From: Dermatophagoides farinae
Lineage: Eukaryota; Arthropoda; Arachnida; Sarcoptiformes; Pyroglyphidae
Direction: 5' to 3'
Length of the DNA: 64,000 nt
Assembly: GCF_024713945.1 (NCBI RefSeq)
Contig: NC_134686.1
Span: forward strand, 1,636,001 to 1,700,000
The translations under genes and the position numbers were made by a program. Shown in pieces: positions 13,701 to 35,905 of the stretch (position 1 is the stretch's first letter; every line of letters starts with the position of its first letter). Under the pieces are notes generated by a model that worked only from the letters and a program-made list of their open reading frames with translations, did not search any database and was not told the DNA's origin.

Positions 13701-15000
13701 CAGTGATGATTAACCTTTCAATGGTAAATGTAACGGTCAACCAAACCGATGTATTTGATGATGCATCCGTAATCATTGTGAAATATGGAAATAGATTCCA
13801 ATAATAATAATAATCAATTGAATGTGCATTTGGATAATGTTTTAATGATAATATGAATGTAAATATTAAATAAATCATATCGAATATGGCCAATGCTGCT
13901 AGATACCAATTTGTACTTGAACGCATTCGACGTCTTGTCATAATGATCATTGTAATACTATTGCCAATAATACCAATGATCATGATTATTGGTACAAGTA
14001 CACGTTGAACCCAGAATCGTGTTCCATCACTATTGGACAAAAAAAAAAATAAAAAATGAAAAAAATTTTCATAAACACAACCAAATGAAACAAAAAAAAA
14101 ATTTTTTTTGATTACTGTAAATCATATATATACTGACCGGAAATGAATATATTCAATATCTGGACCAATGATTATGATACTATCATTTTGATAATCATGA
14201 TTTTGTTCATGTATATCATTGGAAAAATTACCATTATCATCAACAATAGCCATAGCTATTGTTGATTCAATTTTATTGTCCATTTTTATTATTGATCTGA
14301 TATTCTCTGTTGTTGTTGATGCTGTATCTGCCTGTTGTTGTTGTTGTCGTTGTTGTTGTTGCAGATTTTGGTCATCATCATCATCATCACCATTATTAAT
14401 GCTGATATCTCTGTAATTTCTATTTTTGTTGTTGTTGTTGTTGTTTTTGTAGTTGTTGGCTACAATGAAAAAAAAAATAGAAGAAAGAAAGAAAATGAAT
14501 CCAAATTGTGATTGATTAACTAATAACAATGGAATCTTACTATGTGAAAAATGATCATTATTTTGTCGTTGTTGTTGTTGTTGATCATGTTGGTCTTTGT
14601 TATTTTGACTACTACTGTTTTGATGATTATTATTATCGATCAACAAATTGGAATAATCAACAAAATTATTATTCAGAATATTATCTTTAATTGATGACAA
14701 AGATGATAATAATGGTTGATGATTGATATCATTGTTTTGTATTTGAGAAACATTCCAATGATTCTGTGCATTCTGTGATGGAATCGTTAATTTATTCACA
14801 GGAAATTGTTGTTGTTGAGCCGATTTTTGTTGTTGCAGAGATACTAGTTTCTCAGCATTTATCATCCAAATCATAACAGTCATCATTACGCTAATCGTTT
14901 TAATAATGTTATTATCGGTTGATATTATTGTTGGATGATGATTTGGATTTGGATTTGGATGGCCAGCCAATGGATTTAATCGTTTCAATACAACTAGCAT
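10787..15000 (-). CDS. Class A neuropeptide-type G-protein-coupled receptor
   Basis: Five exons on the minus strand: 15000-14541, 14459-14138, 14029-13715, 13653-12878, 11397-10787; all junction phases fit and total 827 residues. The N-terminus (about 265 residues) has a hydrophobic stretch near residues 33-47 and long Asn/Gln/Asp-rich tracts. The 7TM core shows GN in TM1, LAIFD in TM2, ERYIAVCHP at the end of TM3 (split by a 61-base intron), Pro in TM5, FIICQTP in TM6 and NSAGNFVLYCLL in TM7 (a variant NPxxY region), followed by KYRRTF and a CPC that may be palmitoylated. Loop 3 carries a roughly 80-residue Ser/Thr/Asn insertion. The last exon adds a 200-residue Ser/Thr/Asn/Gln/His tail. TM6 and TM7 look like the FMRFamide/CNMamide-receptor-like group, so a peptide ligand is inferred; the exact ligand cannot be told. 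Confidence 0.85.
11398..12877 (-). other. Large last intron of the GPCR gene
   Basis: A 1480-base intron between receptor exons 4 and 5. It begins (minus strand) GTAAGTAG and ends ATTTAG. Inside are GAT/ATC trinucleotide runs (11521-11545, 11757-11790, 12232-12250, 12400-12418) and a GGTGGT tract near 11680-11712. No nested gene is supported. Confidence 0.6.
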
Positions 15001-15991
15001 ATTGATTGGAAATTTTTTTTTCTTTCAATTATTTATAATAAAAAAAAAATTTTTTTTTTTTGCTGCTAAACAAAACCATCAATAACAAACAAACATTGAC
15101 AGAGTTTATGAATGATGCTGCTGATGATGATAATAATGATAATGATAATGATAATGGTGACAATTGTGGCGTGAAATTCTTTTTGTTTTGCAGAAAAAAA
15201 AATTTCGTCTTCGTCGTCGTTTTATTCTGGATTTCTTTGAATTGAATTTCACTCCATTTCATTCGTTTCAGTTTCTTGAATTCTTTTGTGTATTTGATGA
15301 TTTCGTAAATCGACCCCAAACAAAAAAAAATGAACCAATCTGATAAATCTGTGTGCGTGCGTAAAAGAAACAAAAAAAAAATTAATGAAACATTAATATC
15401 GATTGATTTGTCATTACAATCAATGTATATAATATATATTGAAAATGAATCATCAATCATCATGGCAGATAAATGACAAATTATTAGGAAATTTTAAACT
15501 TTTTTTTCTCTCCCATTGCTTATTTTATACTGATTTCAGAATGATGAATTCATATATGTCTATAGATTTACATTGAAAAAAAATGTAACAATGTAACAAC
15601 ATTGAACATCAAGTATCAGGAATATATAAAGTTTTTTGTTTTACATATTTTTTATCTTCTGTTTTTTTTTGCTTAAAATCGTTGAATCATTTGTTATCTA
15701 TAGAATGTGAATTTTTTTCCAGTTTTTATGATTCCTTCGTCAAATTTTCACATCTAATTCAAGCCGGAAACAATGATGCGACAAAAAAAAGCTTTTTTCC
15801 GCTCTCTCTCTCCCACTCTTTTTTTTTCTCTTTTCAACTTTATAAAATGACAGCCATTTGGAAATTTTTATTTTTTTTTAAATTTTGCTTTCCGGACGAA
15901 TAGTGTGATGGTAATGAATGAATAAATTTTTTTTTTGTTTGAATTTCATAAACAAATCAGATTGTCATTGGTTAAAATTTTTTTTCCATTA

Positions 15992-16022
<31 letters not shown>

Positions 16023-17329
16023 GCGGGGTAGTGATAGAAACGAAAAATTCTCACTTTCTCTTTTGAATCACTTACTTGGCAAAATCACTAGAATCAGAAT
16101 AAGAATAATGTAATGATATGGGAATAAGAATATTTTTTCATAACATTTCTCCGGAAAAAAATGCACAGAAAATAAATTGATTTTTTTTGTACCGGGGAAA
16201 AATAAATATCAAAATGAATTTCATTTGTACGTTTTTTTTTCACTGTTGTTACGTCAACCTAGTCAATGATTCAATTAAACAATCAATCAATGATTCTTTT
16301 GCCAATATGGATGATAACTTGCCCTTTTAGAATGCAGAATACACACACACACACACACACAATTGCCCGAAGGGAATTTGATGTGTGTTCGTGTGTGTGT
16401 GTTTTTTTACAGTTATGAAAAAAAAGTTGCTCAATAGATTTATCAAATATTCTCATATTTTTTTCATCTTCTTAGATCGTGATCATAATTATGATTCCAA
16501 CAAAATTGAATCGATTATGATTTGCTTTAGATAGCCTAAATAAAAAGCTAATAGGCTAAATAACAAGAAAACAAAAAAACTTTCTCCAATCCAAAACAAT
16601 GTTCCAACTTGGCAATAATCTTTGTTCACCACATTTTTTGTATTTGGCAATCAGAAAAACCAGCAAAAAAAAAATCCAACTTTAAATGATTTCAATTATG
16701 TTTCGCGGTTGGTATGCTACTGCTGCTTCTGCTGATAAACAAAATACCAATTATAATGAATCCTGGAACATAAAAAATCCTGAAAAACAAAACCAGCTTA
16801 AGTGTGTGTGTGTTTTGAAGCGAATGAATAATATGATTGTGGAAATTTGTACATAATCTGTTTTTTTTGGCAGTGTTAATAAATACGATATTGTGAATAA
16901 ATGACGACAATGATGATGGAAAAAAAAGGAAAACAACCATTACCATTACCGGGTGAAAATCGTATATCCAAAAAAAAATGAAATGAAATTCCAATTCCAC
17001 ATAAAATTCGTATGTGTGTGTGTGTGTGTGTGTGTGCGTAAAAAAAATCCATTGAAAATATGCATGCACAGAATATTCTCAACGATGTGTGTTTGTGTGC
17101 AATGAAGGAAGACAATAAATTTTCTTTTCAAAGAATTTTCTCCAATAACTATTAGAATCTCATGTTGAATGAAATCATCAGTAAATTAAAGTTAAACATT
17201 CTAGATTGTTGAAGATTTTTGTGTGAGACAAAATTGAAAATAAAAAAAAAATGCCTGATACACAACATCGATGAAAGTTTTATCTCACTACCTTTTTTCG
17301 TCAAAATGGTAAACAGTGAGTGTCAAATC

Positions 17330-17363
<34 letters not shown>

Positions 17364-17430
17364 GCATTGTTTGTTGGTTAATAAGAAAAAAAAATTCGTT
17401 TCACTTTTCATGTGTGTAAAAATGTCAAAT
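15001..17430. other. Start of an 18.7-kb gene-poor region
   Basis: Upstream side of the GPCR gene, then microsatellite-rich DNA: a (TG) tract at 15997-16022, CA runs near 16342-16360 and TG at 17011-17035, (AC) at 17333-17361 and many T/A homopolymers. Open frames on either strand are made of translated repeats. No gene, RNA gene or mobile element identified. Confidence 0.5.
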
Positions 17431-17554
17431 ACACAGAGAGAAAAAATCGTCTCAATATCCAGTCAATAAACAGCGTTACCATACAAATTCAATGGTAACG
17501 TTGTTTATTGACTGGATATTGAGTTAATCATTTGTAATTTTTTTTCTCTGTATA
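17430..17554. repeat. Foldback element / long hairpin, possible MITE or pre-miRNA-like stem
   Basis: Arms 17451-17482 and 17492-17523 are 32 bases each and reverse-complementary except for one position (G opposite T, a G-U pair in RNA), around a 9-base loop. Outside them a weaker second inverted repeat continues (ACAGAG followed by an A-run on the left at about 17433-17446, a T-run then CTCTGT on the right at about 17538-17551). Each end is next to a TA dinucleotide (17430-17431; 17551-17554), the target duplication typical of Tc1/mariner-type elements. It could be a miniature inverted-repeat transposon or a transcribed hairpin feeding small RNAs. No transposase lies nearby and no second copy was noticed in the window. 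Confidence 0.6.
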
Positions 17555-26751
<9,197 letters not shown>

Positions 26752-29700
26752 ACAAATTATAATACAATGGACAAAAAGAAAAAAAAATAAAAACAACAAC
26801 AAACCGAAACAATCGAATGTAAAATGAAACATATATAATATGTAAAAATAGATCTTCCGTATTTGTTGTTATCAATTCTTTTTTTTTCTTCTTTTATAAC
26901 TGAACAACAACAACAACAACAACAACAACAAAATTGGAGCAAATATATTCACTTTGTTTGAATATAATGTGGTAAAAATATTGTCCATTCCATTTGTTGT
27001 TGTTGTTGTTGTTGTTGTTGTTGATCGAATAACATGGAACATCTATAGTAGTTACTTGAAGAAAGTAAGAGAGAGAAAAAAGGTTTTATGTAAAAAAAAA
27101 ACAAAGTACCAATATATCAAATAACACATAAGGCTGATCGGTCAACAAATGTCCAAGATCAAATGTATTCCACTACAGTAGCAGTAGTAGTTGGGAGAAA
27201 ATGGAAAAATAAACAACCAAACGATATTCATATATATGAATATATAAAAATTATATAAGTACCGACAAAGTGTTTCCCTGTTTGAGCTTACATTTTTTTT
27301 TGCAAATTCTTTATATTCGATGAAAAATTTTTGCCATCATTTCATCATAGAAACAAAAACTTTTTTTTTTTTGGTACAAATTTAATTTGGACTCTCCATT
27401 CATTTTGGTTTTTCATTTTGTTCCAAAATGTCATGTTCTTAATATTTTTTTAAGTGCAATAAGTGTGTGTGTGTGTGTGTTTGCACAGATAGAAATGAAT
27501 GTCTCATTGGAAATCATTTCTTTGATGGTGAAAAGAAAAAATTGAAAACGAAAAACCACGATATTTCTTTCTTTTTTTTTGTCGTTTGTTTAATTAATTT
27601 CTCACATACACACACACATGAACAATGTAATGCAGAAATAATGAATATAAATGTTTCTGTGTAATTATAAGGTGTGTGTGTGTGTGTGTGTATGTGCTTG
27701 ACCAATGACCAGAAATGATTATGTTTTGCACAGGAAAAATTCATTATTCGTTGCGATTGCTGTCATAACCGCCATATCAGACGTGTTCGGTGTATTTATT
27801 GAATCATTTTTTTCGGCCAACAAACAAAAAAACTCTACTTACATTTCTGTTTTTTTTATTTTCTTTATTCGGCTTTCAAAATTATTGATTAATTTCAATC
27901 ATTTGATCAACAAACAAAGACTGCAGTACACAGTTATGATATGATATGAATGTAATTAAAATTAAACGATAAATGAATGAATGAATTTACACGATAAAGT
28001 AGTCATTGGTAGTCAAGTTTTTTTTTGTATATTTTTATTCTATTAATTTAAACAACACAACAAAGTCAAATAAAAACACAGAATTCAATTCTATATAGAA
28101 TTTCTTTTTCATTTAATTCAACTGTTTGGCCATTTATCTTATTTTCGGTTTCTCATTTAATGGCTATAGATAAGAATATTCTCTTGCTTGTTTGTTTGTT
28201 TGTTTGAAAAAAATAATCATTCAAAACACACAGACTACGCACACATAAAACACGCACAGAATAAAAAAAAAATTGAAAACGTCAACAAAAAAAATAAATT
28301 TTTTTTTGATAAAAAATTTGAACAATAAATTTTTTGAAAACAATAACAACAACAAGAATATTCATTAGATGCACAAGATTTGTTGCTAAATTATTCTGAT
28401 GATGCTGATGTTGTTGTTGTTGTTGTTGTTTTGTTTATGAAAAATCACTTTTTTTCACCAAAAAAAAAAAAAAAAAAAAAAGAAGAAGCAGAATTTGCAG
28501 AATATACAACTGCAACACGCACACACACAGACAGACAAATAAAAGATTTTTTTCTCTTCATCAAACATGAAAAAAAAAATTTGAAATGAAATGAAATTCA
28601 AAATTTTCAAAATTCAAACAATGCGAATGGATCGATAAGATTGCCGGAGTATTTCAATGAATGAATGAATGAATGAATGGATGACTGAATTGAAAATGTG
28701 ATGATAAACGTTGTTCAGTGGCTGATGATGTGTGTGTGTGTGTGTGCGATTTGATTCTAAAATAAGAATAAGAATATGACGGCGTCGATGATTCTTGTTG
28801 GATGTGCGCGGTCATACACACTTACACACACACACAGAGAGAGAGAGAACTACTTGATTCTGTATTATATAAAAATACAGACGACAGAAAAAATAAAAAG
28901 AAAATTTGTATTTTTATATTCTTTCTCTGAAATTACCAAGAGGAGGCGGAACGTGAATAGTCAGACAAAAAAATAAATTCTACAATTCTGAATGAACAAA
29001 CCAAACAATGGTGGATGATAATTGTTTTGTTTTTTTTTTTTATTCTCGAATGATTATGTCATCAGATTTTTATTATTTGTTTTTCAAGAAGGAAAAAAAA
29101 ATGTAAATCAAAGGTAAAGTTTTTCCACAATGTACCTGGGTAGATATTTTGAATACATACTTGAATACAACAACAACAACAGCAAACAACTACAACTTTA
29201 CCGATTCTAATATTCTTCATTCACATATAAATAATGTATATTGAAAAAAAAATTAAGTGCAAAGTTAACTGCTGCTTCCGGTATTGTTTTTGGCTACCAC
29301 GGTATTCATTCAATGTATTTTTTCACGACAAGAATTCAATTTCAAGCCGATTATAATCATCCGATTGGATGATAGACCAAAAAAAAAAAAAAAAAATTCT
29401 CGTAATCATTGCATTAATAATTGAAAAATTCAAAAAAAAGTTTAAAGTTTGAATCTGAAGCTTGTTCAAGTACAACAGAAATTTTGAAATTTTTTCAATT
29501 TTTTTTTTAATTTCGGTTAATGTATATACCACACATAGATATGATAATAATAGTAGTAGTTGAAAAATTAAAAGTGTGAACTAAAATTTTCAGATTTAAT
29601 GTGATGTGCTTTAATAACCAAACAACTTTTATTTTCACATAGAATGCTTAATCAGTGGCCAACGAAAAAAAAAAAAAAGAAAAAAAGAAATTTTCATTCA

Positions 29701-31128
29701 AATTCAGGTCATTTCATTTCATACATTAATTGTGGCTGTTGTTGTTGTTTTTTTTTCACTTTTTTTTCCATTTTCAAACGACGACGACAACAACAACAAC
29801 AACAAAACAACTGTCAACTTTGTTCCATTGAACCATAATGTATTTTGGAACCATAGAAAAACAACAAAAAAAACGATAAAAAAACAACCCAGAAACAAGC
29901 GGAAGACAAGTTCCAGAGTGAGAGAGATAGAGAACAAAAACCAGTTCAGATCAGATTAAAACAGAATAAAAAAAAAAGAAAATAAAACTAAATGTCCAAA
30001 AAAAAAACAAACAAACAAACGAAAAAAAAACGGTAGTTTGACAACTGAATAATGGTAAAGAAAAGTAAAAAAAAATAGTTAATTTTAATGACCATGGGAC
30101 AATTCATTTTGGTTATTCGCTCATTTTATTACGCAAAAAAAAGAAGAAAACAATGGTTGAAATAGTACGACACACACACACACACAGATTGACCATTGGT
30201 CATGTAAAGTTTTTTTTTAAATTTTGGTTAAAAGAATAAAATTTAAATTCAGAAAAAAAACTAAATTTTTTTTTCTTGTTCACTGGAAAAGCCTGGAAGC
30301 AATTAAAAAGAATTCATTTTTTTTTGTTAATTACCATGCTGATGAAATAATCAACAATTTTGGCTTGAATGTTGTCATTCATTAATTCATCATCATCATC
30401 GTCGTCATCATTCATAATCAATTTCATAACGGCAAATTCAATACAGATACAATCAATGATGATGACGTCATTCATAGTTGTTTGTTGCTTCAAAATGAAT
30501 GATTATCAATGGTAAAATGGGTGGAAAAAAACTAATATTAATTCATATAGAGAGAGAGAGAGAGAGAGAGATTGATAAACAACAATTGACCAACAAATAA
30601 TGGATAGAAATCATCATCAACCGGTATATGGTGATGAAACAAAAACAACGAAACAAAAAACACTTATTTTCCGGTGAATAAATAATTTGTGCTGTTTGTT
30701 AGAACATGAGAAATATTTCATATTTTCGCATCTTATCACACACACTCGATAACGATATTGAATATTGATTTATTTATGGCTTTTTTTCCCACCAATTCTA
30801 TTGCAATTCAAAACAAAATGAATTATACAATTGTTTTGGTGTGCTTTTTGTCAATTTTTTTTTTTGGATCGTTTTATCTACCCAATAATAGAGAATAATG
30901 TATTCAACAACAACAACAAAATGCAATCACAATTCATGAAAAGAAAAAAAAAAAACACATCAATGTGGAATAATTGTATATATTCGCTCACCACCCCCAA
31001 AAAAACCAGTCCCCTTCAAACAAATCAAATTAAAATTTCGAATCGGATATTTTCAAGAAAAAATCCGAAAGTGAAATTTTTTTCCCCCTCCCGTTTTAAA
31101 ACACATCAAAAAAAGAATGAAAAAATTC

Positions 31129-31129
<1 letters not shown>

Positions 31130-31161
<32 letters not shown>
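31130..31161. repeat. (TG)n microsatellite
   Basis: Perfect TG dinucleotide tract of about 32 bases, one of many TG/CA tracts in this window; listed as a clear example. Confidence 0.9.
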
Positions 31162-31164
<3 letters not shown>

Positions 31165-31448
31165 ATTCTATCTATCTAGAATCGATTACACACACACACA
31201 CACGGTCATAATCAAAAAAAAAAAAAAAAATTCATATCACTAAATATAACCACAAAAATGAATCCATCCATTTCATTAATTAAATTCAACATGAACAAAA
31301 GAAAAATAAAAAAAAAACATTACATAAACATTGTGCTATATAGAAAAAAAAACTATTTTATGAACAGCCAAATTGATCATCATCATTTTATTTATATTCA
31401 ATTTATCATCACCACTAATAAACTACAACGACAACAACAACAAAAACG

Positions 31449-31480
<32 letters not shown>
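31449..31480. repeat. (CAA)n microsatellite
   Basis: Perfect CAA-type trinucleotide tract of about 32 bases outside any gene. The same trinucleotide encodes the polyglutamine runs seen in several proteins of this window. Confidence 0.9.
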
Positions 31481-31481
<1 letters not shown>

Positions 31482-33667
31482 TTAGCAAAACTCATTAAGA
31501 ATGAAATTATATCAATTTTTTTTCTTTTGTTCACACTAAGATTCCACAATATATAAATCAATTCCATTGAGACAATGAATAATCTAAACATAAAAATGAT
31601 TGAATTCTGTATTCGTTGGTTATGATTTTTCTGTTTTATTCTTTTGTTTTTTGTTTCACTTTCTTAAATTGTTGCATCATTTGTTGTTTTATGTAATCAT
31701 AATGAAAAAAACATTTTCGACATAGAAAATGAGCATTTCTGGTTGAAAAACGAAAAAAAAATTCCTTTTGGCATCCTATTATTATTTTCTGTCTGATAAA
31801 ATGGATTTACCGTGTTTGTCGTGATATCATTGTGTAAAAACTGAAAAAAATTGAATGGGTACATATTCTTGATAATAGGATAAAATTTCATGAAAATTTG
31901 TAAAGTGAAAAAAAATTTCATTTGAAAATTTTAATTACTGTACTATTGATGTTGTGACAGCAATTGGCAATTGTTTCTGTCACAACAAGAAAGACAAGAA
32001 GAAGAAAAAAAAGAAAGTTTCAGAAAAATTTAAGATTGATTTTCATCCACTTTCTTTGTCACACACACACACACACACACACATGAAATCTGATAGGTTC
32101 CTTTCAGGATCTGATTGATTTTGTTATTTTTTTTTCTCAATTAAATTTTCTCAGTAAAAATTTTCTTGATATTGCCAAATCAATAAACGGTGTATGCAGG
32201 ACCAGAATGATCAATGAATGTTTACCTTGAATAATAACACAAAAAAATTCCTACCAACATCACCATTATTGTGTACCTGTGTGTGTGTGTAAATGACAAT
32301 TCAAGTCGAATGAATAATGAGATTTTTTTTTTTGCTTTGTTTTGTTTAACAAACAACCAATAAATAGATCGATAGATAGGTAATCCATTTATTGGTTTTC
32401 AATCAATTTTTTTTTCATTTGATATTCAATTTTTATGTGTGTGTGTGTGTGTGAAGGTTTTTCATTTCATTCACTGAAAACAAAACTATAGATTTCCAAT
32501 TGTCATTGTTGCTGTTGTTTTTTTTTCGTTCTAATCATAAACGAAATGATGATGGTTGATATTGAAATACAACAAAAAAAAAAACAGTCATCATCGTCAT
32601 TGAAACATAACAAACAATAACCATAAAGTAGGCGCCATGTGTTTTCAACAACAAAAAAAAAAATGAAAATGAAAATAAAATTCACATCAAAATCATTACC
32701 GTATGTTACACGATGATGACGACGACTACGAATGAATTATGATTGAGGAAAAAAAATCTACTTCTCTCTCTCTCTCTCTCTCCCCTTTGCACACAAATGT
32801 TTTTTTGGAGAGAAATTAATCTAAAAATTAACGATCAACAACAACAAAATATTACACCCCTTTTTACAAACACACACACACACAAACACACGCATAAAAA
32901 AGATTGGATTTTTTTTCTGTCTATGTTACCATTGACGTTTTATATTATTCTGGCGTATGTGGTATATATATTTAATTTATCTTTAAAACACGCGCTTACA
33001 CGCACAAAAAAAATAATTTTCAACAATTTATCTTTTTTTTCACTCAACCCTCCCCCACCCTCCCACATTTAATAATTGTAATAACCAGATTTATGTCAAA
33101 ATTTATTTCCACATCATTTGTCATTTGTATTTGGTTTCATATGACGTTTTTTTTTGTATTTGTCATGAGTTTGTGCCCCAAAAAAAAGTGAATGGGGAAA
33201 GTGTTATCTCAATGTGTGTGTGTGTGAAAGCATCGGTGATGAAGAAATTTTCCACACAAATCATTCATCATCACACTGAATTTTGTTTTTTACTTTTGTC
33301 GATTCTGTTTTTTTTTGTTCTATTTGAATATTTTGTTTCAAAACAACAACAACAACAAACGGATTAAATGATTTCATCAATTTCAAATGGAATATGAAAT
33401 CTCACCACTACTAACCAGGGAATGTTTCATACACTGTGCAAAATTGAAATGTCGAATGTTTGGTAAATATAAATTTTTCCATATGGCAACGACGAAAAAA
33501 AAATGACGAAAACACGGGACATTTTTCTTGTTAATTTTTTTCTGTTTTTGTTTTCGAAAATTTTTATTTTGATACATTTTTTTTCCATCAAATAATTATA
33601 ATGGGAAAATGTTTTTTGGGTGTGCGTAAATGTGTGGCTCTTTGTTATTCATCATCATCATCAGTTA

Positions 33668-34677
33668 TTATTTTTGGCCATCCACTTGATTCCAAATATC
33701 GATCAATGGTAATATGAATGATTTAAAATGTTTCTTTTTAGTCAACAATAATGATGGTGGCTGTCCTAAATGTTCACAACGATCAGTTGATTCATTATAA
33801 TCTTGACATGATAGATTTACGATATCATCAAATATTTGTCGTACAAAATTGTTGAATATTTCAGCCGATTCTGAACAATTTGGTATTTTTTCATATTCTT
33901 TATCAAAACATTTCAGCATTTCAAAGTATTGGCTATAGTAATGACGATGATGATGATGATGAAAATGTGGAGGAAAAAACGTTATAAAAAGTAACAAAAA
34001 CAAAACAAACTTACCAACAAACATGTGGAATTTGTTTGACAATAGGTGCCCTTATAATTGCCTGCAATTGATCAATATAATGATTCAAACATTTTGTTGT
34101 CTGATTCATTACACGATTAGTGCATGATTGTGCTTTAAAAAAATTGATCACTTTTTTATTCGCTTGTTTTGGGCAATATGTTTTATGTGCACGTTGTATT
34201 GAATAAATGATTACCGATGTAAATTGTTTGGCCGTACCAATGGAACAACGATTTTTATATTGATTTATTTTATCATGTAATCGACGACTTTCACTGGAAT
34301 TTTTTTTTTTTTTTTGGTTCAATCATAATATCGATAGATAGTAATAATTGAAAAAAATGGAACGATTACAAACAAATTTATTTTAGATTTTCATTTTCAT
34401 TTATTGTGATTTTTTTCACTTACATACAGAATTTTTTACTATCCTGATAGCTTTCTGGCCATATACGTTGACCAATGGTCATCAATTTAGCCATATCATG
34501 ATCATACGCTTCAAGTACTGATGATGAACATTTTGAGCTTAATGATGATGATGATGATGAATTCGATGATGATGATAATGATGATGATTGTGTATTGACT
34601 GCAGCAACAATCCAAATATTGGCTACAAACCAATTTAATATCGATAATAAAATGATTGGTAAATATTTCATTTTCAT
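33668..34677 (-). CDS. Secreted 12-cysteine protein, tandem paralogue A
   Basis: Three exons on the minus strand: 34677-34424, 34293-34015, 33932-33668; all splice sites are GT-AG, both introns sit in phase 2, and they join to 265 residues. Residues 1 to about 27 form a signal peptide (MKMKYLPIILLSILNWFV then AAV), followed by a Ser-rich spacer and a mostly helical-looking domain with 12 cysteines, including an adjacent Cys-Cys made across the second intron. No membrane segment follows, so it is probably extracellular. The neighbour at 35906-36912 has the same exon plan and cysteine order (shared features: WPE before the third-last residues of exon 1, HVCC/YTCC at the exon 2-3 joint, QIFDDI/TIFDDI, and PLIDIW/PLIEIW near the end). 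No known family is recognised. Function unknown; a mite- or arachnid-restricted secreted family is plausible. Confidence 0.85.
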
Positions 34678-34762
34678 TTTTGTTGTTGTTGTTGTTATTA
34701 TCCTTTATGGTTAGCCAAGCGAAAAAAAAATTTGGAAAATTTTTCTTTTCAATTCAATGGAC

Positions 34763-34797
<35 letters not shown>

Positions 34798-35354
34798 TCG
34801 TGTATTTAAAGCAAAAAATAAAAATAAAATGAATGAATAAAGCTTGATGCTGATGGTCAATCGTTTTGTGGTCAAATTAATGATGATGATGATGATTATG
34901 ATTGAAATCGTTTTCATTGATTTTTATATTGATGAACATTGAATAGATCTCTATGTCCATTATCTGTGTGTGTGTGTGTGTTTGTGTGTTTTTGTTTTGT
35001 AGTTATAAATGTATTTGAGATGGTTTTTTTTCCTATATATTACCACAATGTTTTGTTTGTTGAAAGAATTTTTTTTTGGAAATTTTTTTTTTTTTTTTTT
35101 TGGTACATAAGTCTAGATAATTCGAAAAATTTTTTTTTCTACACACACAAAGATAGTCCATCCTGCTATATTTTGGCCAACAATTTTGTTCGTTCCTGTG
35201 TGTGTGTGTGTTTTAATCTTGATCAAAACAAATATAAAAAGACCAATCGACCAAATAATAAATAAACAGTACACACACACACACACACACATTCAGCTTG
35301 GACGAAAAAAAATGATACTTGAATTTAATTTCTATATAAACATTTATTGAACAC

Positions 35355-35396
<42 letters not shown>

Positions 35397-35905
35397 ATAA
35401 CTTTTCAAATGATAATCATCCAATGATCCATTGGTAAAAATGAGAAAACGAAAACCTACATACACACAAAGGAAACAACACAGGAAACCAAAAAAAAAAA
35501 AAAAAAAAATGAAATTGAAAACACAGGACCTTGTCCAAAGTTCAAAAATCCTGTTGATGATGATGATGATGATGATGACATTTGACATCATCGCCAGAAA
35601 ATAAAAAAACACATATGACTGCGTTCTAAGCATTTGGATTGGATTTATTAGTTTATGATGATGATGATAATTTCGCATCAAGTAGGAGTAAAATTAATAG
35701 CTAGAATTTTATTTTTTTAAAAGATAAAAAAAAATATCGATAAAACAAATGAAAATGAAATTCCAATTGTGCCCAACGATTCCACTGAAAGGTCAGATTT
35801 TTTTTTCCCCGTTTACCAATTTGATGATGATTATGATGATGACAGCAATGAAAGCAAAAAAAAATGACAATGACCCCGAGGAGATTCAATGATCTAGTCA
35901 TCCAG
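34678..35905. other. Spacer between the two secreted paralogues
   Basis: Presumed promoter of paralogue A on one side and 3' UTR of paralogue B on the other. It contains a TG/CA tract at 34766-34795, CA runs at 35272-35290, a 32-base T run at 35364-35395 and an A run near 35491-35508. No additional gene copy or remnant of the family was seen. Confidence 0.5.

Noticed and set aside
15029-15463. 144-codon minus-strand frame upstream of the GPCR
   Set aside because: Made of Phe/Lys/Ser homopolymer translations; probably promoter or leader DNA of the receptor gene.
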